This document shows, piece by piece, positions 9,001 through 14,618 of a stretch of 42,686 bases of DNA. Source of the DNA: Planctomycetaceae bacterium (GTDB lineage: Bacteria > Planctomycetota > Planctomycetia > Pirellulales > Pirellulaceae). Position numbers and translations under genes: made by a program. Position 1 is the first letter of the stretch; every line of letters begins with the position of its first letter. The notes beneath the pieces are model-generated. The model saw only the letters and a list, made by a program, of their open reading frames with translations. It had not been told where the DNA came from and ran no database searches. The DNA is taken from the NCBI GenBank assembly GCA_003233175.1, contig QIKY01000082.1, forward strand, positions 1 through 42,686, given 5' to 3'.

Positions 9001-11041
9001 AATCGTTTTGTCGTTCGGCGATGGTTTCGGCGCTGAAACGCCCGGTATCGTTGACTTCGAATCGATACAGATCAATGTCGATGCTATCAGGGCGGAACAA
9101 ATACTGCCCATGGACGATGTCGTGGTCGCCGGGAAGAATGCGTTCGCCGCGATTCAAAAACGGCGAACCGTCGGGAACGAGAGAGGCTTCTTCGCCCTTG
9201 ACGGTAAGCGGCGGCAGGTCGAAGGTGTCGCCCAAGCCGAGAATGAAGCCGATGGAATCCATCGCCTCTTCAAAAAAGTCTTGAATAAAGGTGTTGTCCC
9301 AACTGACGGCGTTATTGAGAACGACGGTCTCTTGGCCGTTGAACGTGTTGCCGCCGGCGGCGCTCGAGATTCCATTGGGCCCGGTGGCGGCGTTGGGAAT
9401 CACGCCGCGAACATCGCCCGCCGCGACAATAATGCCGTCGTTGTCGGTTTCGACAAACTGCACGCCCAGGTAATTGGCGTAGAACGAGAAGACTTCCCGC
9501 ACGCGCTGGCGTTGCTCTTCAGTGATCACGTTCTCGAGCGTTTGGCCGGTAATCGGGTGGACGCCGTAAATCGTTTGAAAGTTATAAGAGATCGTCGCCA
9601 CGCCATCGGTGATGTCGGGGTTGTCGAGTCGCGCTGTCACTTCGGGAGAAAAATATTGCGCGGCCAGAAAGGGATCAGGGCTGAAGTGCGACTCAGGCCC
9701 CGTATCCCGATGCCCAGGGTCTTTGAGCGAACCGGGGAAAATCACCGGCAACGCCTGAGGATCGATCGTCGAGGAAACAACAATACTCCGCGCTCCCGGC
9801 TGGGAGCCGGGATTGAACGAGAAATTGAACTCCGATAGATCGGTGGCGGTGCCGAAACTGGAGCCGGGGTCCGCCAACAGGAGCGGAGAATAATTGATGG
9901 CCGCAGTCGCGATATCAACGCTGGCCGACCCCGAAGCGATGGACGCCGTAAGCAAATTGCTCGCCAAGGCGTTGTTGTTGAGCGCATCGACAAACTGTTG
10001 CGACGTCGTCTCGCTGCCAGCCGCCGTGTTGAGGTCGACCGTAATCACCCGCCCGGCAACCGTAACGGTCGGCTCCACGGGGTTCGAACCGGCGGAATGG
10101 TCGCTCTTCGTGACGACCACCGAAATCGCCGCCCCTTCAGACACCGTCAATTTGGGAGTCAACCGGATCGAGACCAGATTGCCCGTGTTAAAATCGCTCT
10201 CGACGGCAACGCCCGCCACGACCGTTGCCGGCGTTTGCGGAACGACTTCGTTTGTGCCAATTCGCAGCCGATATGTGCCAGGACCAGACGAAAGTTGCTC
10301 GATCGGTCGGGAAAACGTGAGTGTGGCCGTATCGGCGTTTGCGTCGTAGGCAACCGAAGATGGCGTGAACGAAACGTCGTCATCATTTTCAACCGTATCG
10401 TTCGTGAAAATGAGTTGGTAGAAATTCGGGTTCTCCGCCGACGCCTCGTCCAGATCGTCATCGTTGAAATAGACCACCACCTGATCCCGGAGTTGGCTCA
10501 GGGAGCCATCTGAGGCGCGGCTGATCGGTTGCGGCACCACGGAAAGAACTTGCGCGCCAAGATTCAATTGGAATGAAAACGGCACCTGCAACGCGCCGAT
10601 ATTTTCATAAATGTCGCCGTTGGTGTTCTGGAGCTGGGTGTCGCCCGTAATATCGACGGTGTATTGGCCATCTGCCAACGTTTCGTCGAAACGGAAAACG
10701 ACCTCATTCGGTTGTTCGCCAATCCCCACGAAGCCGGGGTCGATGACCATGCCATCGGAGGTGCGAGTGACCTGAATCGCGCTCACCGACGCGGGGTCGA
10801 TGACTTGCCCGTCGTCGAAGCGGAACACCAGATCGGTCGGCGCGATGTCGCGCACCGAACCGTCGAATAAAATAGAGCCATTATTCGGCTGAACGGCCAC
10901 CAACTCCGGACCTACGGCCAGAAGCATGCGGTCTTCCAGTGTTTCCAACTGCATTTCACGATGCTGCAATGCATTATTGCGGCGCTGTTGACGCCGGCGT
11001 TTTTTGGATCGCAACGACGGACGTGAACGTCGAACGCTCAT
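1..11041 (-). CDS. Giant modular extracellular protein, 3' end outside window
   Basis: At least 3680 codons are open without a stop down to base 1. The ATG at 11041 follows a GAGG ribosome site 7 nt upstream. The N terminus is very basic (residues 1-25), followed by LETLEDRMLLA (residues 32-42), which matches the planctomycete LEPR-XLL-type export motif. Approximate layout: beta-sandwich/Ig-like stretches to residue 430; a metzincin-like fold with a destroyed zinc motif around 480-620; a pre-peptidase-C-like domain with DIDLYRFEV around 640-760; two beta-helix-like regions around 810-1680; further PPC-like domains around 1690-1990 (DIDIYSF, DVDWYSFDV); propeller-like stretches around 2050-2850; a jelly-roll-like stretch around 2930-3080; and several modules ending in FEFD around 2380-3270. 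The last readable part contains FIDDIIVGFAERGE, a phrase I associate with large planctomycete surface proteins. Likely role: secreted or wall-bound adhesion or matrix protein. The domain names are family-level inference. Confidence 0.93.
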   Translation of the reverse strand, partial: MSVRRSRPSLRSKKRRRQQRRNNALQHREMQLETLEDRMLLAVGPELVAVQPNNGSILFDGSVRDIAPTDLVFRFDDGQVIDPASVSAIQVTRTSDGMVIDPGFVGIGEQPNEVVFRFDETLADGQYTVDITGDTQLQNTNGDIYENIGALQVPFSFQLNLGAQVLSVVPQPISRASDGSLSQLRDQVVVYFNDDDLDEASAENPNFYQLIFTNDTVENDDDVSFTPSSVAYDANADTATLTFSRPIEQLSSGPGTYRLRIGTNEVVPQTPATVVAGVAVESDFNTGNLVSIRLTPKLTVSEGAAISVVVTKSDHSAGSNPVEPTVTVAGRVITVDLNTAAGSETTSQQFVDALNNNALASNLLTASIASGSASVDIATAAINYSPLLLADPGSSFGTATDLSEFNFSFNPGSQPGARSIVVSSTIDPQALPVIFPGSLKDPGHRDTGPESHFSPDPFLAAQYFSPEVTARLDNPDITDGVATISYNFQTIYGVHPITGQTLENVITEEQRQRVREVFSFYANYLGVQFVETDNDGIIVAAGDVRGVIPNAATGPNGISSAAGGNTFNGQETVVLNNAVSWDNTFIQDFFEEAMDSIGFILGLGDTFDLPPLTVKGEEASLVPDGSPFLNRGERILPGDHDIVHGQYLFRPDSIDIDLYRFEVNDTGRFSAETIAERQNDSSFLDTRLALYRENGDGSKTLISQNDNYFSEDSFLELELTPGVYFVGVSASGNDAYDPNNVNTGIGGLTQGDYDLRMAFRPRANESIVDADTTGPDGSGQASPTALDGDADGVAGGVFNFWFRALPPASPVITSQSSTIYVDKANQPAPGDPDPDGTLANPYNQIDTALQFIADNRTIAEALNRPRPDFVLRIVGNDGPLGGGDLSQRLPYVIGFDPILGQPLEDGGSLDVPEGVTVMIDAGAVFKMRRSTVNVGSSLPGVNQSRSALQVLGTPNSSVYFTSYDDETIGADTNPNIDQTPSQGNWGGLVFRNDVDRAAGDGRLDYEREGIFLNQISHAELRYGGGLVSLGSVEQVVAPIHMTDARPTIAFNTIVLSADAAMSANPDSFEESNFNDPTSQAGGPFTLDYNRIGPEIRGNVLSQTIPDPNPDAAPGAQIIEDNTINGLFVRVNTPAGQNLETQTVAGRWNDTDIVHVVAENLIVEGTAGGPRQLEYLPAQAPIPLFTQSGGSLPTATIRYVVTFVDVDGNETTPSDASNSTILIPNSGRNAISLRTFLPTQGRFVSQRVYRSVDLGDGAGFSPFTLASQQPAATRTILDDGSTAGGALSTPTTSINLARTDASLVVDPGVVVKLDNSRIETRLGGQLIAEGRDGDEVVFTSLFDTRYGAGSTFATSGGSTSPAAPADWGGLYFGQTSTASIDHAVVAYGGGVTSIDGGFAAFNAIEIRQADVRLTNSVVEFNANGGKLLGPSDDVTRAGRGINAGGAIFVQGAQPIIVNNTIRETVVVDGTIAPAININVNSLNYFLITDPGRSTGGIDQITAFGDNQGPLIRGNRIENSITNFNAINGMVVRGQAITTQSVWDDTDIVHVVRDEILIPDFQTYGGVRLESSGSESLVVKLFGPDAGFTAMGRPLEIDDRIGGTLQIVGQPGRPVVLTSLADDSVGAGLKLNGQVQLDTNNDAGLSFPQAGDWRSVAIEQYSNDRNVEIVTETEAANENSPGVNATPANAQFLGALAPNEKSGDENRRLGFEVQGFLAENKDIDIYSFSAQTGTEVWFDIDRTTFALNTVVEVVDGNGLVIARSDNSLAEDLVEKGQLGLADSSKLLFANTQRIPVDDVNILNKEDFIDRDFWGTNPADAGMRVVLPGSPGAFGTYFVRVRSSSDMLGTPGEDLLGGQSSGVYQLQIRLRETDEVAGTTVRFAAISYATNGVEVLGQVANSPLLGEIAEDSSPNGTRGSAQDIGNVLTTGRGALSVSGNLDTPGDVDWYSFDVLYDSIKFENSQVPLNYSAGLVFDVDYADAFGRANTTLSIFDSNGRLVVTSRDSGVAEDRPAPLKSANVDDLSRGSIGSLDPLLGPIQLPVGTYSLAISSNATIPAALDQFTQRNPANPLVRLEPLDSINRIAQDRIGAVGGGTFDPPETTLFPRNNGTAGSAVPFSLGDVTLFVSQAGSNQTTISTVDPFTGQFETSVGRGNVAVRDLALRGDGQLFGLRIDNRGANDSPRDSIAGNFIRFDTGNAAATILGDDGIITYEPDNAGNPVVAHPVGGGNGTRVGWGVAFDAVAFTPEASRLFAAGRRGDSPFSSGTNYDRNILFQFDASTFDGNGTAPGTAVPNPGQARLGRAATNAIDRGQIQTAIDLVGNGVSVILTPNATAIDTSGLQPVTQRLLRDGDLYDVGVNDGVVDPVNGFPNGTVNSVGVFELNSGPEALVDFDLAQAQFFRDGESFLLDGQRFEFDAGRVLLPVSFALGGLTDGALITIADDSATPITRVFQLSDTNGNNPVPPGNIAVPYNGATALSAQIVTAIINAINTQFSTTTFNARAVLSNGRITLLGDTAVTISGGNAGVVVDTNTEYGTVDPLAIAIRIEETFGPGDVNQAIVDVMNGVPGNPLLPIPGVPNITSGTEGTRVNFRGAQVGDFANAQFMTAAMQRDGVTPTNGLPPTNGNIAVPFLVSDSGDVVTASIIATFNAQAFAGVTAIPSTPPGNTATFIVDTAIIPPTPDNLTSSNIDPFGEVSIGSNSPFTLGGQAPGGDISGMAFLGNTMWLVSDQGGLYRIDNPSQTAPLNFLTGMANVDVDFIETSTDLLTGGPGGGGIRFSALAAGPFNLEGGRYANTLFGMDFSGNLYAFDTQGNLLPIFQGGATSVSTGRFGATGIAFSNLDYNLWQVSNRRGLDAGHGLDVPVTDTRIAVRGGSSLYFGNELRQVSNTFRGFQTTVTGNRSLGQVNSTDGSGFSRNYEFPGGAQGSVMSNTFSLKEYDPADQPVLYFNYFLDTENTDYNPFPSPRNSIRDSFRVYVSSDDPNFFDQGQWQLLGTNDSFRDSVRFDEFDLGPFSQTLQLVEETSRLGIQEFYDNTNGWRQARIDLSQFAGRDDIRLRFDFSTAGSFDIGNTGGIELRTRPASELRDGQQVNVDGQAFELDLGYTLVAPTGDAFRDGETITLNDGLNIPVTFEFDSDNTFSRSIRVADGSQFSDGDTFRIGDSTTAAPLAFEFDSGYSLLVPVSGASLVDGPTAGVLDGESFTIRNQAGQDVVFEFDTDQIQSITGSQLVNVLVDVELNIPFEGGSFGGVFDGDTFTVNDGIGGPDITFEFDTSSPASITPGNVAVTITTLSSQDEVANAVVQAIQASLPNLTPINLGAGRVRLGSFAPNQVDVSGTPAMGSTGVPGIQNEVADLIVAAINSVIGGGGGLLSAADGIVPLNVGAGQVHLGGAQASGGLPGVVLSTAGSQRLRQTGTPGVSDPNAVAIPFIPEASASPADVIAQTITDAIEAERLAGNLSVSANRVGEVVDLNGFNFTFSPGATALRPEGVTPIPISPGQSANVAAASLSAAIENSGLEITPHLNNNRVNLEDLFTQTTLTIQQSPGAGAPLPAIVVEGLPGVATGAISVPLLSSMSQVQVRDQLANSLNQGLAPAAFAAGESVFPTYENFIKLVGNTVFDAGPFGLNTRLDGDFFGAFNDGFSTYPGALRGQNNNFEGLFIDDIIVGFAERGELVTGSIDGVD

Positions 11042-11190
11042 ATACCAACCTCGGATCAGATACCATAGCTACCCAAAGGCCCCAGGTTCCGCATTGCTGC
11101 GAGAGCAATCGCTACGGAAATGGGTAATGAAATGACGCAACCGTTTGGGAATTAGGATGTTGGGTGAATAGGTCTTGGCAGACTCTGACG

Positions 11191-11218
11191 ATTATAATTG
11201 CCTAAAACGGCAATACAA
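11191..11218 (-). promoter_or_regulatory. Sigma70-like promoter of the giant gene
   Basis: On the minus strand there is TTGTAT (11218-11213) as a -35 and a perfect TATAAT (11196-11191) as a -10, separated by 16 nt. Transcription would begin near 11184, giving a leader of about 140 nt before the ATG at 11041. No other good candidate lies between this site and the start codon. Confidence 0.55.
11197..11214. promoter_or_regulatory. Inverted repeat filling the promoter spacer (possible operator)
   Basis: ATTGCC-6 nt-GGCAAT is a perfect 6-bp inverted repeat occupying exactly the stretch between the -10 and -35 hexamers of the giant gene promoter. A dimeric repressor or activator site is plausible from the position; no regulator is identified. 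Confidence 0.35.
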
Positions 11219-11672
11219 GTAAACGGGGGGACTGTTCTCTGTTTTACCTATGTTTGCCATTCTAATTGCCGTCGGACGCTTTGCTAGACAGCAATTCCGG
11301 CCGAATCCAGACTCGCGCGACATGGCATGACCGCGCACGTACAACCGGAAAAATCAGCAGCCCGGAATTCTTAGATGGGCGGCCCGCTGGGTTTGTTCCG
11401 TTGCAGGCGAAAAAACTGTGCGAATCCCTTGCAGCGGCATGAAAAGGCGGGAAACACCCCTCTAAGGCCGGGTGTGTCACAATCCACAAGGGCTGTTGTT
11501 TATACGTAAGTCTTTGGCTTTGGGGTCCGAAGGTCATCCAAGCGGTGGTATTGAGCAGGAAATTGTCATTCGTTATTTGACAATAGTCATTTGTCATCGG
11601 CGGGAGCGAGCGGAAAATCGATCCCGGCAGGCTCCAAGCCAATTTCCGCGATGGGAGAGATCGAACTCCATA
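11219..11672. other. Gene-free spacer upstream of the giant gene
   Basis: I see no credible gene here. The short frames on both strands have no ribosome site or recognisable protein. The stretch holds AT-rich pieces around 11540-11600 and leads into the palindromic repeat that starts at 11673. Confidence 0.5.
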
Positions 11673-11837
11673 CTTCGTGCTCTTCGCGTCCTTCGTGGTG
11701 ATCTTATCTGGCCAAACGATTCTCACCGAAGCAAGATAACCACGAAGGACGCGAAGAGCACGAAGGGGAAGGGCCGGAAGTCTCAGAGAACAAAACGTTT
11801 GACGTCAGCCTTCAATTTGGTGTTGTTGAAGTTTTTG
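11673..11837 (+). repeat. Dispersed repeat A1 with 27-bp palindrome arms
   Basis: Left arm 11673-11699 and right arm 11739-11765 form a perfect inverted repeat (core CTTCGTGCTCTTCGCGTCC). A tail continues to about 11837 with AGAACAAAACG and CAATTTGG followed by GTTGTT. The same arms, the same tail and the same order occur inverted at 23985-24162. Read as protein, the arms give the phrase TTKDAKSTK, which I know as a frequent spurious product in planctomycete and verrucomicrobial annotations. The tail overlaps the last codons and stop of the methyltransferase gene. Confidence 0.8.
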
Positions 11838-12687
11838 CGGCGTCGGCGGCGGCTTTTTGCATGGCGATGGCGCTGACCACGTAGGTCCGATGCCCCATTT
11901 GCCATTTCCAGGGTCGCACCACCTGAACCCTACCCACTTGGGGGTGGAGGTCGGGGTCGGAGCGGAGTTGTTCCGCAATGGCGAAGGGATTCGCGCCGGT
12001 GAAGAAATTCCCGGCTTGCACCGCCAACTCCAGCATTTCGGGCAGCTGTTCGTCGGGTACGGCGTCGAGCCCCAGCCAAGTGGTGGAAGAAACCACGTCG
12101 GTGAAGAGAATGGCCATGCCGCCCGGCCGCAACAGCTCCAGCATCAGCCGCAAATGGCCCCAACGCAGCGCCAAAATCAAGTCCACAAACTGCGGATGTT
12201 GCTCTCCCAGCGTATGGCACGCGCTATCGAACAGTTGTGTGAGCAGGCAGTTGGAGCTTACCACATCGAACGGCTGGCCGAGTTTCGCCGGGGCGGCGTG
12301 GCGCGCCTGTTGGATGCATTTTTCCACATTTTCCGACGCGGCTGGCGTATCGGGCTGGAATTTATCGAGCAGGGGCGTCGCGCCCGTGAGGTCGACCTTT
12401 CCATGCAGTACGACGTTGTCCGGCGCCGTGGGCAGTTGTTTTTCGACGCCCAGGGCGAGGGCTTTGTCGTCGAGGTCGACCAGATGCACTTCATCGTAGG
12501 CAAAACCGAGGCGAGGCAGTTCAATATCGTTGCAATTTCCCGCGCCGAGAATTGCGATGCGTTTCCCAGCCGGGTCGACAGCGCCGGTGAGTAGGTCGGT
12601 CACGAAGCGACGATGCCCAGCATAAGACGACCAATCGTCTTGCGTCTTCTTATTGCGTTGTTTCTGGAGTTGAAGTACGCGTTTCAT
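11812..12687 (-). CDS. Class I SAM-dependent methyltransferase-like protein
   Basis: 291 residues. The Rossmann motif I is LGAGNCNDIELP (about 47-58), followed by an acidic strand end HLVDLDDKA (about 68-76) where the ribose of S-adenosylmethionine would bind. A later segment, ELLRPGGMAILFTDVV, is the usual strand after the catalytic region. The substrate is not predictable. The ATG overlaps the stop of the receiver gene by 4 bp (ATGA), so the two are probably translationally coupled and may share a function. The last codons, encoding TSTTPN, lie inside a dispersed repeat, so the present C terminus may have been remodelled by repeat insertion. Confidence 0.8.
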   Translation of the reverse strand: MKRVLQLQKQRNKKTQDDWSSYAGHRRFVTDLLTGAVDPAGKRIAILGAGNCNDIELPRLGFAYDEVHLVDLDDKALALGVEKQLPTAPDNVVLHGKVDLTGATPLLDKFQPDTPAASENVEKCIQQARHAAPAKLGQPFDVVSSNCLLTQLFDSACHTLGEQHPQFVDLILALRWGHLRLMLELLRPGGMAILFTDVVSSTTWLGLDAVPDEQLPEMLELAVQAGNFFTGANPFAIAEQLRSDPDLHPQVGRVQVVRPWKWQMGHRTYVVSAIAMQKAAADAAKTSTTPN

Positions 12688-13091
12688 GCGTCGGCGCCGG
12701 AATTCGGGCGGGTTGCCTGCTGTTGGATATAGGGCTGCAATATCTGGCCGGCGTTTTGGTGAAACTGCCCGCGCGTGAGCACTTCATCGCAGCCGGCTTG
12801 GCGCGCTGCTTTCAGTCCAGCGACGCGCACATGGGCGTCGTAAGCGATGACCGCGCCCGGCGGCGAGTTGTGTTCTTTCAACGCCGCCACGACCTCTTTC
12901 ACATCAAGGCCAGGTGTGGCTAGATCAAGAATCACCAGTTCGGGTATTTCGGTGTCGGCCTTTCCGCCAGCCGCGCGGCTGAGCAGTTCGGCCGGCGAAG
13001 CAAACATTTCGACCGCCGCGTCCAAGGCCCGCGCAGCGCCGGTAATGTGCGACGAGAAAAAAAGATCAGCGGTTAGATATAGTATTGTCAC
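12684..13091 (-). CDS. Receiver-like (CheY-fold) protein, degenerate
   Basis: 135 residues from a GTG start. The pattern is that of a response-regulator receiver domain alone: strand 1 TILYLTAD, the phospho-acceptor site in ELVILDLATPG (Asp about 56), then AVIAYDAHV and GCDEVLTRGQF. The conserved Ser/Thr after strand 4 is replaced (AYD), and the conserved Lys-Pro after strand 5 reads Arg-Gly, so phosphorylation-dependent switching may be altered or lost. There is no output domain. It lies 43 bp downstream of the PII gene and overlaps the methyltransferase, forming a short run of same-strand genes. No histidine kinase lies nearby. Confidence 0.72.
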   Translation of the reverse strand: MTILYLTADLFFSSHITGAARALDAAVEMFASPAELLSRAAGGKADTEIPELVILDLATPGLDVKEVVAALKEHNSPPGAVIAYDAHVRVAGLKAARQAGCDEVLTRGQFHQNAGQILQPYIQQQATRPNSGADA

Positions 13092-13134
13092 GAGCGGCTA
13101 GGTTTCGTTTCTTGGGTATTTCGCCACGGCGGGC

Positions 13135-13482
13135 TCACACGGCTTCCGGACCCTTGGTTTCCCGTCCGATTCGAATGACGTCGTCCACTGGCAAGACAAA
13201 CACCTTGCCATCGCCGACGCTCCCCTCCGAACCGGTGCGGGCCACGCGCGTGATGGTTTCCAGGGTGCGTTCGAGAAAGTCGTCGTTGACGACGATCTCC
13301 AACTCGATTTTCCGCAGCAGGTTGATTTTGTATTCCACACCCCGATACATAGCCGTTTGCCCGCGTTGCCGTCCGTATCCTTGGGCGTCGCAGACGGTCA
13401 TGCGTTCCACGCCGATTTTATCGAGTGCGTACTTCAAGGCGTCGAGCTTGGTGGGCTGTATAATGGCCACGATCATTTTCAT
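13135..13482 (-). CDS. glnB: PII nitrogen regulatory protein
   Basis: 115 residues, close to the usual 112. PII trimers sense ATP/ADP and 2-oxoglutarate and control nitrogen transport and assimilation. Visible hallmarks: the IIQPTKLDALK start, YGRQRGQT before the T-loop with Gln39 (2-oxoglutarate/ATP site), the uridylylation-type tyrosine in YRGVEY (Tyr51), Lys58, and the ARTG...GDGKVFVLPV segment with the ATP-binding lysine. Three extra residues (within SEGSV) sit between ARTG and GDGK, and Lys9 is Gln, so it is a divergent GlnB/GlnK. A GGAG site lies 10 nt before the ATG. No amtB or glnA is in the window; the neighbours are two arginine-catabolic enzymes. Confidence 0.93.
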   Translation of the reverse strand: MKMIVAIIQPTKLDALKYALDKIGVERMTVCDAQGYGRQRGQTAMYRGVEYKINLLRKIELEIVVNDDFLERTLETITRVARTGSEGSVGDGKVFVLPVDDVIRIGRETKGPEAV

Positions 13483-13618
13483 GTGGCGTCACTCCGAGAG
13501 TGTGATTTTTTCAAAGAGCCTACTTTGGCAATTCGCGGTTCGTCGTCCCGCGTCACTCTAACATAGCGGTCTGGTTCCCATTCGGGTAGCTGAGTTGGAT
13601 ACGCCCTGCATGTGCCTC

Positions 13619-13740
13619 GTTTAACGGCAAGCCGCAGGCGGCTGTGTTTTGAGCCAATGCGTTCGGGCATACAATAAAACGCAGTCGCCTGCGGCTTGCC
13701 GTTAAACGAAAATGTGCCATTTTCAACCGTGAGTGGTATA
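13619..13740 (+). repeat. Palindromic repeat B1 (TTAACGGCAAGCCG family)
   Basis: Arms 13619-13651 and 13676-13708 pair over about 33 bp with two mismatches, followed by a conserved flank ending GTGGTATA at 13740. A full second copy lies inverted at 39461-39585, and a one-ended degenerate copy at 23567-23608. It sits between the PII gene and the arginine dihydrolase-like gene, so it could also act as an RNA hairpin in the spacer. Confidence 0.8.
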
Positions 13741-13766
13741 AATTCTCACCTGCCGCTCGCCTTGTT

Positions 13767-14603
13767 CTAAGAAAGACCAGCCTTCCAATTCGCCGCATCT
13801 TCGCCGTCCAGCCGCAAGGTGAGGCATTTGGCGCTGCCGCCCGCTTTCATGAACTCATCCAAGGGCGTTTCACGCGGCTCAAATCCGCTTTCTCGTAACG
13901 ACGCATGCAACTTGGGGCAGCCAACGTTCGTGAGCACCGTTTGCCCGACAACCACCGCGTTGCAGGCAAAACGCCGGGCTTCTTCCGGCGAGACTTCAAT
14001 CAATTGCGAGATAGATTCTCGCAGCACGCGGCGTCCGTACGTGTCGAAGGCGGGCGGGTAAATCAAGGCGGCGTCGGGCGTCAGGGGACAAAAGCAAGTA
14101 TCGAGGTGATAATAATAGGGGTCGATCAATTCCAACGGCAACACGCGCACGCCGAGCATTTCGCCGATGAGCTGATGCGCCAATGCGTCGCTTCGCATGC
14201 GGTACCCGGCGAAGAGCGTATCGCCGCAGAACAGGGCGTCGCCGGCGCCTTCAAAAAAAAGGTCGGTTCGCGGCAGCGTCTGTACTTGAAACCCGGCTTC
14301 ACCGAGGCGGGCTGCGAAATGTTGTTCTTCGCCTTGGCGTTGGGAATGGCGAAAATGCGCCAGCACCGCCGTGTTTTGAAAAACGATGGCGGCGTTGGCC
14401 GTGAACACCAAATCGGGTAGATCGGGCTGCGGCGCGACGAGCGAAATTTTGGCGCCGCATTCGAGCAGCATTTGTTCCAACGCCCGCCATTGCTGCATCG
14501 CCAGGACGGGGTTGGCTCGCCGCTGGCGACTCATCCAGGGATTGATTTCATACACGATATCGAAGTGTTTGGGCGAGCACATCAGAAGATGAGGTTGCGG
14601 CAT
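13767..14603 (-). CDS. Arginine dihydrolase / DDAH-like guanidino-group hydrolase
   Basis: 278 residues of the guanidine-modifying enzyme superfamily (beta-alpha propeller). Visible catalytic features: LPDLVFTANAAIVF with Asn70, FEGAGDAL (Glu118), YYYHLDTCFCPL (His166) and GGSAKCLTLRL with nucleophile Cys260. As I remember it, the cyanobacterial arginine dihydrolase ArgZ uses Asn71, a His near 168 and Cys264, which line up at almost constant offset. The predicted reaction is therefore arginine to ornithine, CO2 and two ammonia; arginine deiminase or dimethylarginine hydrolase activity is the alternative. It starts 15 bp after the LOR/SDH gene stop, the partner domain fused to it in ArgZ/AgrE. 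An AGGA site precedes the ATG. Confidence 0.85.
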   Translation of the reverse strand: MPQPHLLMCSPKHFDIVYEINPWMSRQRRANPVLAMQQWRALEQMLLECGAKISLVAPQPDLPDLVFTANAAIVFQNTAVLAHFRHSQRQGEEQHFAARLGEAGFQVQTLPRTDLFFEGAGDALFCGDTLFAGYRMRSDALAHQLIGEMLGVRVLPLELIDPYYYHLDTCFCPLTPDAALIYPPAFDTYGRRVLRESISQLIEVSPEEARRFACNAVVVGQTVLTNVGCPKLHASLRESGFEPRETPLDEFMKAGGSAKCLTLRLDGEDAANWKAGLS

Positions 14604-14618
14604 GGTGTTTTTCCTGGC

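Noticed and set aside
1004-9838. Long plus-strand frames (for example 4154-5347, 7484-8887, 3099-4106)
   Set aside because: They lie antisense to the giant minus-strand gene. Their products are rich in Arg, His and Gly/Val without known domains, whereas the minus frame gives clear modular proteins over the whole length.
11472-11876. Plus-strand frame across repeat A1 as a gene
   Set aside because: It runs through the dispersed repeat, has no ribosome site, and overlaps the methyltransferase 3' end; similar frames appear in copy A2 only because the repeat is shared.
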